DNA of 64,000 bases from Euclidia mi (lineage: Eukaryota > Arthropoda > Insecta > Lepidoptera > Erebidae), in NCBI GenBank assembly GCA_944739405.2, contig OX123187.2, forward strand, positions 43,380,394 to 43,444,393. Reading direction: 5' to 3'. Below the pieces are notes generated by a model. That model ran no database searches. It had not been told where the DNA came from and saw only the letters and a list, made by a program, of their open reading frames with translations. Below are positions 41,510 to 53,035 of the stretch, in pieces (positions within the stretch are counted from its first letter, which is position 1; the number at the start of each line of letters is the position of its first letter). The translations under genes were made by a program, and so were the position numbers.

Positions 41510-43298
41510 ATTTTTTTATGTATGTGGTCTATGGTACTATGGCCTTTACGGAAACCAAAAATATTTTATACCGACAAGTATTAATTTTAGGAGAAGTAGA
41601 AAGCAATAAAGTTGCGCTTTTCCTTTTATTTACCTTGTTTATGAACATCGAATGTCAAACTAACACCGAAAGACGTATTTAGTTTAAAGAAACAAATTAT
41701 ACGAGAAAACAAACCAAACATTTAATAAAGTTATGTTTTGTATGGTAATCGAAATAGCAAAACGTTACAGAAGTTATGACAAATATATTATGATTTTGTA
41801 CTTGGTACTAAAATGTGAAACAACGGATGAAATCTCTCACTATGCTTATTTCAAATACAAGACTCTTTCAGACTTTAGGAGCTTTAGAACTTAATGTGAA
41901 TTTATAAAACTAGTAGTCCGAATAACAAATAATGATATTATTACAGTATGTGCAAATAGGCATAACGAAGATATTAACTACTAGCTGTTGGTATTTTCAT
42001 GGTGTTAGTTTCGAAATCACACAATTTCTCAAAATACTTCCAATCCCTTTGTAACCACCTTAGAGGTGGAATACAAAACTTTATTCCTCAGTAGGTGTCT
42101 AACTGTCTGCGATTTAAAAGGAACCTACTGTCCCATATTTCTAGCTTCAGTAGTTAAATCTCTGAGATGATATATCAGTCTGGAAAAGTGATTTTCGATA
42201 TGTACATGATGCTGGCAATGATATTCAGCTCATTTTCTTTACGTAATAAGTCTTTGTTTCATATAACACACAGCTTTATCTTGTTTGCCACATAGTACGT
42301 AGTTAATGTTTAAGCACACACGATGATAAGCAGTTGCAGAACTCAAGTTAGGCGCAATACTTAGCGGAATATCAGGCGCACTTAATGACGGCTGAGCAGG
42401 GAAGCTCATTATAATGATCAGTTGAATGAAGGCGTTATTTAGTCGGGCCTTAACCTTAACTAATGTTAGAAATGACAACACATGCTGTTTTGTGTGTGCA
42501 TATTTTGCAATCTTGTTTTGCTTAATAAATAACAAACTTTGAAGTAATTTCGATACAGCTAGCTTGCAGTGAATCATTTCAACATATGTGTTCAACAAAA
42601 AGTGGAAGCAGCAATGGGAATGAAATTGTAAGTTTTGGCAACACGCACTTTTTTTCACTGCAAGTGTGCGTGATAAATATTTTGGAATTGAAGTAAGGTT
42701 TAAATTATGAAATGAATTTACGAAACTCAGTGTTATTTGCTGATGGACACGTGTAACGTTATTTAATCGAGATATTATTCGTCTGCATCAATTATGGCGG
42801 CTTTCGTGCCAGTTCGTACATGCAGCGGATTAGAAATTAATGTGCAGCAAATATTTGTGTAATGAATATATCAACAAATACAATATTTTTAACCCGATAT
42901 TTTGTTTGTATAGTGCTATGGTATGTATTATATTTCACTTGGCATAACATTTTCGCATTACCTTTATTAGCATAATGATACTGTAGCATAATGATCTTTA
43001 CGCATCACTCAAAAGTTAGCATTGACACGTGATCCGATGTTAATTGGCCATCATTCTGCGCACATCATGCGGATAATTATGATAAATTCTACACTCAAAT
43101 TGACCAATAATCACGTAAACTAAACTCGAGCCTACTTTGATAAGACAATTACCCATTGTACAGGCCCTATGTGTGCGAGACGTCGCGCGTCGGTCGCGTA
43201 AATTTTATTTTGTCATCAGCAGTCAGAGGTACTGCATTGGATACTCGATTCGAAATTCGATAGCCACAAAAGAGGCGACCCTATATTAAGTAATAGAC
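41510..43298. other. No gene recognised
   Basis: AT-rich sequence after homology with B ends. The 139-codon minus frame at 42239-42658 and the 73-codon frame at 41461-41682 have no known domain. Confidence 0.4.
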
Positions 43299-43452
43299 AT
43301 CATCAGCATCACACATCAGACAGCCTATCGACATCCACTGCTGAATAGTCATACAGGATATTTTTTAAGTTTCGTTTATTTTAATGAGTCTCGTCTCACG
43401 ACACTAAAATGGAGAAGATACATTTTGTATTCTTAATCCGCCACCACACGGA
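43299..43452 (-). mobile_element. SINE fragments
   Basis: CATCATCAGCATCACACATC with CATCCACTGCTGAATAG at 43299-43350 is the reversed tail of a lepidopteran SINE. CTTAATCCGCCACCACACGG at 43432 is the reversed head of the 1591-type SINE. The two may be pieces of one degraded copy. Confidence 0.55.
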
Positions 43453-43498
43453 GTTTCTATATGAGGTAAAAAACATAATAATTTCATCGGTCAAATGT

Positions 43499-43731
43499 AT
43501 CATCATCATCAGCCTTTAACAGTCCACTGCTGGACTTGGCCTCTCCTTTGAAAGGAATTGGCCTACTATACCACGCTGGCCAAACGGGTTGGTATAGGGT
43601 TTGTATCAAGTTTGCCTTCTCTCACAGTGCTATTCTCTGCATGATATGCTCCCTCTGTCGGCTCTTACGACACCCATGGGATGATATGGGGTGGTGACAT
43701 TGCGTATTCTTAATCCGTCACCACACGGACG
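43499..43731 (-). mobile_element. SINE, minus strand
   Basis: A complete-looking reverse copy of the 1591-type SINE, from CATCATCATCAGCCTTTAAC to CCGTCACCACACGGAC, with CTGGCCAAACGGGTTGG and TCTTACGACACCCATGG in order. Confidence 0.9.
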
Positions 43732-45490
43732 TCAAATGTATATCAAAATCTTATTGTCTGTATCTTGGATTTTTATTAAAAGAAAAAAAACTAGAGTCGT
43801 TTGTTAATTGTAGAGTTTTTTTGTTGAAATACAATTGCTGGCAATAGATAACTGCAGTTATTTGGCAGGGTGAGTGTTGGAACTTCAGCCCTTAAGGATA
43901 CAAAATGGTAAAAGGGATTTGTGGTAAATGTAATTTCTAGGTAAGAAGTAAGAAATTATACCTGTATATACATACTTCTTTGTATACCGAAGAGATAACA
44001 ATATGGCTTTATACTAGGTATGGGTGTATAAAACCGTGTGAATGTAAATAAATATATTTTATACGCGCAGTTCATGTTTTTTATGGAAAATTTAAATATT
44101 ATAGCGTATTAACCTTACAGTTTTACTTAGCGTAACTTGGTTTTTGTGTTAACGCAGTGTCTGAATCGAACTGTTTACGTGGTGCAAGACAATTCTTGTT
44201 ATATTCACTACTGCAAAGCCGCATGTAGATGCTAGTAATTAATAGCATAATAGAATGTTGAATATCACACATGAATTTCATTTAAGTAAAACGTATTTCC
44301 GTTATTTTCTTTTAATCCAGTTATTTATTTACCAAGGAAACAAAATGTTATTTTGTATTAATAACATTCATGTTTAACACCTGCTTTCAATTCAATGAGT
44401 AAGGTCGTTATTTCCTAGATTCCTCAGATCCAACGAAGCATACCTGACAGCAAAGTGAAATGAAAATATTATTCAATCAGGCTTCAAAGGAGCACTTGGG
44501 GTAAGTCAAGTATTGTCAATTACCACCGGTCCGCATCACTGATCTTGTGGTGAAAACATGAGAGAACGCTTCTTTTCTCGATGTGTTAGTAAATGTGTGT
44601 ACGTTGTGTATGCTTTGATATATTTTGCTTTGGTGTTTCTATGCCTATGTGAATCATCTCTTCATGTAAATATTCTTCAAAATATGTGGTTTTTGGCTCT
44701 CAATGTGGATTGGGCGTGTATAAAGGGATTCGTGTAAAAAATACAAGTTAAAAATATAAATAATTCAGAGAAAAATTTCTATTAACGAAGAAAAAATTAA
44801 GAGTGAAACCAAAACTTTGTTTAGTGTTTGGTAAATCAATCATGGAACTCGGCGGAAATTCAATTAAGGATAATGGAAAATTTAAATTAAAAGAACGAAA
44901 TAACCGTTATGTATAAACCTGTCTTGGTTCATTTGCACCAGTTCTTTTTAGGTTAGGTATATTTTCTGTTCCCTACGCTAGCTCGGTCCAATGAAACTCG
45001 ACGTGTACTCGTATGTATACCTTTAATTAAACTTAAAGTAAATACATAAATTGAAGAGTTTGTTCGGTTACACACACTAGTCTGAGGAATTACTGGCTTA
45101 AATTGGATATCCTTTTGGCCTTCGATTATCAAATTATCTAGGAGGGCTATATAAAATTATGCCACGGGTGCAATAAATTAGTACTAGTAGGTAAGTAACC
45201 GTGGGCACAGATAGTTAAAACATTTAAGATTTAAAAAAATTTACTCTAATACTCTATTACAGCTTTGCTTTATACACGCTAATTAGCGCATTATTAATTA
45301 ACACAGATATAGCGTAAGTTATAGCTGCCCTCGTTTAAGCCCGAAACCCCGACTTGCAGTAATTCAAATAATAAAGTGTACCCGCTGGGTGCGGGCTTTT
45401 CTCCCTCCAGTAATAAAACTAGGAAGCCATATTTCGCAATTGATTGATATATTTAAGGACATTAAATAATGTTTTAGCTTACTAGGTACC
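43732..45490. other. No gene; degraded Helitron-like fragment near 45050-45225
   Basis: AT-rich. At 45050-45225 the order GAAGAGTTTGTTCGGTTAC, GGGCTATATAAAATTATGCC and ACCGTGGGCACAGATAGTT resembles the 13049 Helitron reduced in length. Otherwise nothing recognised. Confidence 0.4.
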
Positions 45491-45803
45491 ATTTCATTAT
45501 AAATGCGAAAGTTTGTGAGATGGATGTATGGTTTCTTTACCCTTTCATGATTTTAATCCAAATTACGGAACTAATTTTGATAAAATGTTGTAGTAATGTA
45601 GTTTGCATCAGAATAACATATAATATATGCTACCTTTTGTTGCGATAGCGACCGCGAGAAAAAATAGCGAATCTTTTCTGCACCAAGAACATTAAATCTT
45701 ATTATATAAGCTCAAAGGCTATACCTATAACATTACGCTATGAGACACGGGAGCGGAGCAGTAGCCTTAAATAGCTTGGGTGTAACCGCGGGCTCATCTA
45801 GTC
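45491..45803 (+). mobile_element. Short Helitron-like element, degraded
   Basis: Starts TCATTATAAATGCGAAAGTT, with a GATGGATGTATGG word, and ends ACCGCGGGCTCATCTAGT. It belongs to the same broad group as 1-1019. The flanking bases do not cleanly follow the A|T rule, so the boundaries are tentative. Confidence 0.5.
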
Positions 45804-46009
45804 TTTTCTAACTGCGTTATCTCCAAGGTAGACATTGTAGGGTCATTGTTTACAAGGTATTCTGAAATATATTGAGCTCATAATGGTTATGAATGAGCCC
45901 ACTGAGTTAATGTTATATACGGCCCACGAACCGTTTGACATCCTTGCATATATAACATAACATCACTTCACGGAAGTTATTTATATATATATAAATATAT
46001 ATTATATAT

Positions 46010-46112
46010 AAGTTTATCCCGGAAGGGGTAGGCAGAGGTGTATAGACACCCACATTTTGCCAGTTATGTTTAGGTCCCAATGTAATAGGGGGCGAGCCTA
46101 TTGCCGTGCATA
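46010..46112 (-). mobile_element. SINE 3' fragment sharing the RTE-like LINE tail
   Basis: GTTTATCCCGGAAGGGGTAG and GCAGAGGTGTATAGACACCC then AATAGGGGGCGAGCCTATTG match the tail half of the composite SINE at 27508-27913. The tRNA-like half is absent. Confidence 0.75.
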
Positions 46113-46234
46113 TTTTTGTAGCAAAATATTTATTTTTAAGGGCGTGGTAAAATTAAAAGAAGGTAAAAGTTGGTTTTATTACGATTGATTATAATATGTG
46201 ACAGTACAATTAAAAACCTGTCACAGTATACAAA

Positions 46235-46394
46235 GTTATATAGCGGGTCTTACTCGCGATAAATAATATATTTAAGGCATAAATACCTCGGATTTTGCCA
46301 ACGTTCGAGTTCCGCCGCGACCACGGCTGAAGCAAGTCCGAGGTAATTATGCCTTAAATATATTATTTATCGCGAGTAAGACCCGCTATATAAC
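46235..46394. repeat. Long hairpin: 58-bp arms, 44-nt loop
   Basis: GTTATATAGCGGGTCTTACT at 46235 begins an arm matched by the reverse complement ending at 46394, with one mismatch in 58 bp. The loop (46293-46336) is GC-rich (TTCCGCCGCGACCACGG). The motif shared with 18303-18345 lies to the right (46441-46481). Confidence 0.9.
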
Positions 46395-46559
46395 TCTTTT
46401 ATAATGTATAAAAATCGCGAAAGTTTAAAATCGTCTGTTGACAGTATTTCGTTCGTAAGAACGTTTTTAATTTTATTCGATAACTAGCTGGTACCCGCGG
46501 CTTTGCACGCGGAAAAAAGTTACGTTTTAAAAAGTTATCTGCCAAATCTAATCATTATA

Positions 46560-47693
46560 CAGCCGGTGATTTTCCAGATGTCAAGATGAATGACTCTTTG
46601 CTTTTATATATAATTATACAAAAATAAGTGTTATGACAACAGCGCAACCTACCGGGTCAAATTGGAGCCTATATGTAGCGCTATAAAGTGCTCTACCTTC
46701 CAGTTAAAGTCTCATTTGAATCGGTTCAGCCATTCCAGAGATTACCCCGGACCAACAGACAGACAGACAGACAAAAATGTTAAAAAGGGATGTTTTGGAC
46801 TAAGAATCGTGTAACTAACTATATGCACTTAAAACCATAGTTATTTTAAAATCACACACAGACACTTCATTATTTATATGTATAGATGAGTTGAATAAGT
46901 AAAGACTTGTTATCGCGACAACAGCGCCAACTACCGGGTCAAATTGTAGCCTATATGTAGCGCTATAAACTCCTCTACCTGGTAGTGAAAGTCTCATTAG
47001 AATCAGTTCAGCCGCTCCAGAGATTACCCCGGACAAACAGAAAGACAGACAGACAGAAAGATAAAAATGTTAAAAAGGGTTGATTTGGACTTAGAATCGT
47101 GTAACTAACTATATGCACTTGAAAAACCATAGTTATTTTGAAATCACAGACAGACAGTTCAATTTTATTTATATGTATAGATGAGTTGAATAAGTAAAGA
47201 CTTGTTATCGCGACAACAGCGCCAACTACCGGGTCAAATTGTAGCCTATATATAGCGCTATAAAGTCCTCAAAGTCCTCTACCTGGTAGTGAAAGTCTCA
47301 TTAGAATCGGTTCAGCCGTTCCAGAGATTACCCCGGACAAACAGAAAGACAGACAGACAAAAATGTTAAAAAGGGTTGTTTTGGACTTAGAATCGTGTAA
47401 CTAACTTTATGCACTTGAAATCCATAGTTATTTTGAAATCACAGACAGATACTTCAATTTTATTTATATGTATAGATGTATAGATGAGTTGAATAAGTAA
47501 AGACTTGTTATCGCGACAACAGCGCCAACTACCGGGTCAAATTTTAGCCTATATGTAGCGCTATAAAGTCCTCTACCTGGTAGTGAAAGTCTCATTAGAA
47601 TCAGTTCAGCCGCTCCAGAGATTACCCCGGACAAACAGAAAGACAGACAGACAGACAGACAGAAAGACAAAAATGTTAAAAAGGGTTGTTTTG
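46560..47693. repeat. Tandem units 1-4 of the Helitron array
   Basis: GACAACAGCG anchors fall at 46635, 46917, 47212 and 47515. Each unit has CTACCGGGTCAAATT, TATGTAGCGCTATAAA, CATT(A/T)GAATC(A/G)GTTCAGCC, CCAGAGATTACCCCGGAC, an (AGAC)n run and AAAATGTTAAAAAGGG. Confidence 0.95.
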
Positions 47694-47698
47694 GACTT

Positions 47699-48506
47699 TG
47701 TACAAGCTAGGGCCTAACCTTCGATAGCTCTTAAGTATAGCCCTAAGCTTGCACGTACCTAAACCTAGACTTATCCTAATTTAAGCCTACTGGTTCCTAT
47801 ATCTAGCCTAACCTAGCTACGATAAACCTATCCCTATTTTAGATCTAACTCTAACCTAACTCCCTAGTCTACCCTAGCCCTGTTAGGTATAGTGTATAGC
47901 GAGGCCGTGTACACTGTGGTCACACAGACTGTCGCGTATACAACCCTAATCCCTAGTTCCCTAGCAGTCCCTGGGATCCCTAGGCCGGGATATCTGTCGC
48001 CGGGAGACCTAAGGCGACAGACGGAAAGTGGGTAGGATTAGGGTGTAGTGAAGTGGGTTTTCTCACTGCCGGTCGAGCAGACTCACAAGACCAATCATGG
48101 TGACGGCTAAGGGTGTCTTGGCCGCAGTGAGAGGTGAGGGGTAGGGTATGAGTCAAAGCCGGGAGTGAGCTAATGACTCGTTTATTTCTTAAAACTATAA
48201 TCTTATATACTAAACTTATTCTATGTACACATATACACGTATTTAATTTCGTGCCGTCGGTGTATTGTGCCGATGCAGCATGTCTGAGCCGACCGCCGTA
48301 CGTGATAATTACATGATCTTAAAATATCACGCATCTTCCTCGGTGATAAGTTGGATGTGTGTTGGAATGCCAAGAATGTCATGTTCATGTTTGAACATTC
48401 TGGCGTCTCTCCGGGATAGGCTTCAGGAAGGTTATGTTCCGGCGTGAACATTCTAGCGCCTCTCCGGGGCAGGCTCTAGAAAGTTCTTATGTTCAGGCGT
48501 GAACAT
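47699..48506 (-). repeat. LTR (3' LTR in element sense)
   Basis: Plus strand begins TGTACAAGCTAGGGCC and ends GGCGTGAACA, so it has TG...CA ends. Contains CTAGGCCGGGATATCTGTCG and CTCGTTTATTTCTTAAAAC. It differs from its partner at only a few positions (for example AAGCTAGG/AAGTTAGG and ACCAATCATGG/ACCGATCATGG), indicating a recent insertion. Confidence 0.93.
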
Positions 48507-48811
48507 TCTGGCGTCTCTTCGGCGTAGGCTTCAGCTCAACGTTAACGGCATCTGTAGTTTGTTGTTCACTGGTGATTCGTTTTCTTGACGGCTTCGGTTG
48601 GCTGGCTGTAGGCCATGTATGATGCGGTCCTGGCAGCGGCAGCTTATTGCGTTGCTTGCTGTGGAACCTTGAGGATCGTTGCGGTGGATATGTTAAGTAC
48701 CTATGTGTAGTAGGAAAAAACAAGGTATATTTTATATTTAGTCAACATGCAGTTGTTTTGTACCATTGCATGTTATTCACCCCTCCAGAAATTCCATCCC
48801 TTCTCTTATTT

Positions 48812-49030
48812 AGTAGTAGTAGTAGTAGACGTTGTAGTAGTAGTGTAGTAGTAGTAGTAGTGTAGTAGTAGACGTTGTAGTAGTAGTGTAGTAGTTGTAG
48901 TAGTAGACGTTGTAATAGTAGTAGTATTCGTTGTAGTAGTAGTATTAGTAGTAGTGTAGTATTTGTAGTAGTAGTAGTAGTAGTGTAGTATTTGTAGTTG
49001 TAGTAGTCGTTGTAGTAGTAGTAGTAAACT
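48812..49030. repeat. (GTA)n trinucleotide microsatellite
   Basis: Long AGTAGTAGTAGT runs broken by GACGTTGTAGTAG and GTGTAGTA, so an imperfect compound microsatellite inside the LTR element. Confidence 0.93.
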
Positions 49031-49548
49031 TAGTATATTCGTAAAAATTTAGCGCCCATGAACTCTGATCGCGCAGAACTCGTATACATGTGTGTCGTGG
49101 CTGTGGCAGTAACTTGTTACGAGGACGATGGCGGTTTGTCAACACTGTGGTTTTCTGGGAGTCAGGTTCGATTGGACTTCATGACTTGTAACATGTTCTT
49201 AATTGTAAAGGTATGGGTCCTTGATTTGTCTATCTAAGGCCCTTGTTATGTATTCATTGTTATTTGCTTCCTCTAGCCAATCCTAACTTGTTTACGTAGA
49301 TATGTCTTTCCCTAAACTTGGTTGCAATCTCGTCCTCGAAACGGTAAGTGCGACTTCTCGAGTACCGGGGCGACCCGCTTGTGGGAGACCGATACCTGAT
49401 TCGCTACCGCCCGACGCAATCAAGTTAGTTAGTCTCTTCCTATACCACGAGACTAGTGCGATTGGGGAACACTAGCCCGCAATATAATAAGTGTCAGTCA
49501 GTCAGCTAGTCAGCCTACGGGAACAGGAGTTCCAGAGATGTTATATCG

Positions 49549-49566
49549 CTTTTGCTCGAAGGACCA
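49549..49566 (-). promoter_or_regulatory. Primer-binding site of the LTR element
   Basis: Minus strand TGGTCCTTCGAGCAAAAG, starting with the TGG that pairs with a tRNA CCA end, one base from the LTR. Similar TGGTCCTTCGAGC sites occur in insect Bel/Pao elements (from memory), but the family cannot be fixed without pol. Confidence 0.6.
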
Positions 49567-49567
49567 T

Positions 49568-50374
49568 TGTACAAGTTAGGGCCTAACCTTCGATAGCTCT
49601 TAAGTATAGCCCTAAGCTTGCACGTACCTAAACCTAGACTTATCCTAATTTAAGCCTACTGGTTCCTATATCTAGCCTAACCTAGCTACGATAAACCTAT
49701 CCCTATTTTAGATCTAACTCTAACCTAACTCCCTAGTCTACCCTAGCCCTGTTAGGTATAGTGTATAGCGAGGCCGTGTACACTGTGGTCACACAGACTG
49801 TCGCGTATACAACCCTAATCCCTAGTTCCCTAGCAGTCCCTGGGATCCCTAGGCCGGGATATCTGTCGCCGGGAGACCTAAGGCGACAGACGGAAAGTGG
49901 GTAGGATTAGGGTGTAGTGAAGTGGGTTTTCTCACTGCCGGTCGAGCAGACTCACAAGACCGATCATGGTGACGGCTAAGGGTGTCTTGGCCGCAGTGAG
50001 AGGTGAGGGGTAGGGTATGAGTCAAAGCCGGGAGTGAGCTAATGACTCGTTTATTTCTTAAAACTATAATCTTATATACTAAACTTATTCTATGTACACA
50101 TATACACGTATTTAGTTGTGTGCCGTCGGTGTATTGTGCCGATGCAGCATGTCTGAGCCGACCGCCGTACGTGATAATTACATGATCTTAAAATATCACG
50201 CATCTTCCTCGGTGATAAGTTGGATGTGTGTTGGAATGCCAAGAATGTCATGTTCATGTTTGAACATTCTGGCGTCTCTCCGGGATAGGCTTCAGGAAGG
50301 TTATGTTCCGGCGTGAACATTCTAGCGCCTCTCCGGGGCAGGCTCTAGAAAGTTCTTATGTTCAGGCGTGAACA
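49568..50374 (-). repeat. LTR (5' LTR in element sense)
   Basis: Partner of 47699-48506, with the same TG...CA ends. On the minus strand it lies upstream of the primer-binding site and would hold the promoter. The 76-codon frame in it (50090-50320) is present in both LTRs and is not a gene. Confidence 0.93.
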
Positions 50375-50379
50375 GACTT

Positions 50380-50918
50380 AGAATCGTGTAACTAACTATA
50401 TGCACTTGAAAACCATAGTTATTTTGAAATCACAGACAGACACATCAATTTTATTTATATGTAGAGATGAGTTGAATAAGTAAAGACTTGTTATCGAGAC
50501 AACAGCGCCAACTACCGGGTCAAATTGTAGCCAATATGTAGCGCTATAAAGTCCTCTACCTGGTAGTGAAAGTCTCATTAGAATCGGTTCAACCGTTCCA
50601 GAGATTACCCCGGACAAACAGAAAGACAGACAGACAGACAGACAAAAATGTTAAAAAGGGTTGTTTTGGACTTAGAATCGTGTAACTGACTATATGCACT
50701 TGAAAAACCATAGTTATTTTGAAATCACAGACAGACACTTAAATTTTATTTATTTGTATAAATGAGTTGAATAAGTAAATACTTGTTATCGCGACAACAG
50801 CGCCAACTACCGGGTCAAATTGTATCCTATATGTAGCGCTATAAAGTCCTCTACCTGGTGGTGAATATCTCATTAGAATCGGTTCAGCCGTTCCAGAGAT
50901 TACCCCGGACAAACAGAA

Positions 50919-50953
<35 letters not shown>

Positions 50954-51986
50954 AATGTTAAAAAGGGTTGTTTTGGACTTAGAATCGTGTAACTAACTAT
51001 ATGCACTTGAAACACCATAGTTATTTTGAAATCACAGACAGACACTTCAATTTTATTTATATGTATAGATGTATAGATGAGTTGAATAAGTAAAGACTTG
51101 TTATCGCGACAACAGCTCCAACTACCGGGTCAAATTGTAGCGTATATGTAGCGCTATAAAGTCCTCCACCTGGTAGTGAAAGTCTCATTAGAATCGGTTC
51201 AGCCGTTCCAGAGATTACCCCGGACAAACAGAAAGACAGACAGACAGACAGACAGACAAAAATGTTAAAAAGGGTTGTTTTGGACTTAGAATCGTGTAAC
51301 TATATGCACTTGAAAAACCATAGTTATTTTGAAATCACAGACAGACACTTCAATTTTATTTATATGTATAGTTTTATAGATGAGTTGTATAAGTAAATAC
51401 TTGTTATCGCGACAACAGCGCCAACTACCTGGTCAAATTGTAGCCTATATGTAGCGCTATAAAGTCCTCTACCTGGTAGTGAAAGTCTCATTAGAATCGG
51501 TTCAGCAGTTCCAGAGATTACCCCGGACAAACAGAAAGACAGACAGACAGACAGACAGACAGACGGGCAAAAATGTTTAAAAGGGTTGTTTTGGACTTAG
51601 AATCGTGTAACTAACTATATGCACTTGAAAAACCATAGTTATTTTGAAATCACAGACAGACACTTCAATTTTATTTATATGTATAGTTGTATAGATGAGT
51701 TGAATAAGTAAATACTTGTTATCGCGACAACAGCGCCAACTACCGGGTCAAATTGTACCCTATATGTAGCGCTATAAAGTCCTCTACCTGGTAGTGAAAG
51801 TCTCATTAGAATCGGTTCAGCCGTTCCAGAGATTACCCCGGACAAACAGAAAGACAGACAGACAGACAAAAATGTTAAAAAGGGTTGTTTTGGACTTAGA
51901 ATCGTGTAACTAACTATATGCACTTGAAAAACCATAGTTATTTTGAAATCACAGACAGGCACTTCAATTTTATTTATATGTATAGA
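50380..51986. repeat. Tandem units 5-9 of the Helitron array
   Basis: GACAACAGC anchors at 50498, 50793, 51118, 51411 and 51726. The units differ mainly in the length of the (AGAC)n run and by point changes. The gap between units 4 and 5 minus the LTR insertion (2,681 bp) is 302 bp, the same period. Confidence 0.95.
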
Positions 51987-51994
51987 TGTATAGA

Positions 51995-52221
51995 CTAGAG
52001 GATGCCTGCAGCTACGCCCGCCCATTTTATTTTATTTTACCCCTTGCTACCCGATCCCGTAGGAATTTCTGGAAATCCCTTAGTGCGCCCCTACGGTCCC
52101 CAAGGAACATGCATGCCAAATTTCAGCTTCCTGCGCCCAATAGTTTTGGCTGTAGCTACAGCCAAATGTCAGTCACTCAGTCAGTCAGTTACGCAAGGAT
52201 TTTATATAATAAATATACAGA
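51995..52221 (-). mobile_element. Mini-Helitron, 227 bp
   Basis: Minus strand starts TCTGTATATTTATTATATAA (after A) and ends GCATCCTCTAG (before T), fitting A|TC...CTRR|T. The core words GGGCGCAGGAAGCTGAAATT and GGGACCGTAGGGGCGCACTA match 39081-39287. Confidence 0.8.
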
Positions 52222-52262
52222 TTGATCGTTACGTTGTATGGCCAATTTATTTACTTCATTAG

Positions 52263-52414
52263 GTGTGATTAGGAAGGACTAATCACCTCTTTTTCATGCG
52301 ATCTCTACCTATGTCTACTCTAATACTCCTCCCAGTTTGCGTTGCGCTTAAATTATCCACCATTTATTTTTGTTGGTGTACATATATGATATACTTAGAT
52401 ATATCTACTTTCGT
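52263..52414 (+). repeat. Dispersed repeat, related to 18513-18680
   Basis: Shares GGAAGGACTAATCACCTC, TTTTTCATGCGATCTCT and GCGTTGCGCTTAAATTATCC with 18513, then borders segment B. Confidence 0.7.
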
Positions 52415-53035
52415 TACTTTAGATTGAGGCGATATAAAAATATTTATTTCCGTAATAATTATAAGTCGAGGTCGTGCGACCTAGAGTAAACACTTTTTTA
52501 ATTTTTGATAATTTGAAATCAATTACAATGTACATCTTTTAAACATACTTGCCTGTCCCAATCAAAGTGGTCGTTGTTTGGTCATCATAACAATTTTTTA
52601 AATGACATAGCTCCAGCATATGACTAAACGAATTTGGCTGACCTCCGCATTCCAAAAGGATATTCTATGGTTTAGGGAGTTATTAGAGAGAATAAACTAA
52701 AACTACTTAGTCGTTTTAGTTTATTCAGAGGTACTGACTCCCTGTAACGATTGTCAGAGCTCTACAAGATAACCGTGACGACAGTTAAACGTGATCCCCG
52801 CGGCACGGGTCAAGCAATAATAAACAATTCAATACGTGCATAACTTCGAAAATTCATTAGTGCGCGCCGTGGATTCGAACCCCATACCCCCTGCATAGCA
52901 GCCTGTTGGTATCTCCATTAGGGTATCGCTTCCTGAGTTGTGAAATCAAAAATTGTGTTGCTGAAGCTAGTCGAGTCTACATGATTTTCTATTTTATGGA
53001 AGACGTCACTCATTTTCTACTAATCGTAACGATTT

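Larger units (their letters stand above)
48507..49567 (-). other. Internal region of the LTR element
   Basis: Non-coding. Contains a (GTA)n microsatellite at about 48812-49030 with interruptions. The right side (49330-49460) is GC-richer (GAGTACCGGGGCGACCCGC). The short minus frames here (48493-48723, 48945-49145) carry no retroviral domain. Confidence 0.8.
47699..50374 (-). mobile_element. Non-autonomous LTR retrotransposon (large internal deletion type)
   Basis: Two LTRs of 808 and 807 bp, almost identical, enclose 1,061 bp. The 5-bp TSD GACTT is at 47694-47698 and 50375-50379. A TGGTCCTTCGAGC primer-binding site on the minus strand (49549-49566), one base inside the right LTR, sets the orientation to minus. 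The internal part has no gag, protease, RT or integrase, so it depends on another element. A purine-rich GCCGAAGAGACGCCAGAA (minus strand, just before 48506) could be the polypurine tract. Confidence 0.92.
46483..51986 (-). mobile_element. Helitron-like element with nine tandem units, interrupted by an LTR element
   Basis: On the minus strand it starts at 51986 with TCTATACATATAAATAAAAT (preceded by A) and ends at 46483 with GGGTACCAGCTAGT (followed by T). A CCGCG...CGCGG hairpin lies just before the end (near 46496-46513), as Helitrons require. The interior is nine units of about 280-325 bp. Without the LTR retrotransposon it is about 2.8 kb. No Rep/helicase. The frames in it (MSGVISGAAELILMRLSLPG and variants) are repeated by-products. 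Confidence 0.75.

Noticed and set aside
42239..42658. 139-codon minus frame
   Set aside because: No domain, no repeat in the frame, composition like the AT-rich background; cannot be told from chance.
48221..50320. Conserved 76-codon minus frame seen twice (48221-48451 and 50090-50320)
   Set aside because: It is duplicated only because it lies in the two LTRs; the reading frame has no retroviral or host domain.
46815..51986. Repeated short protein MSGVISGAAELILMRLSLPG
   Set aside because: It arises from the tandem Helitron units; frames are interrupted differently in each unit.
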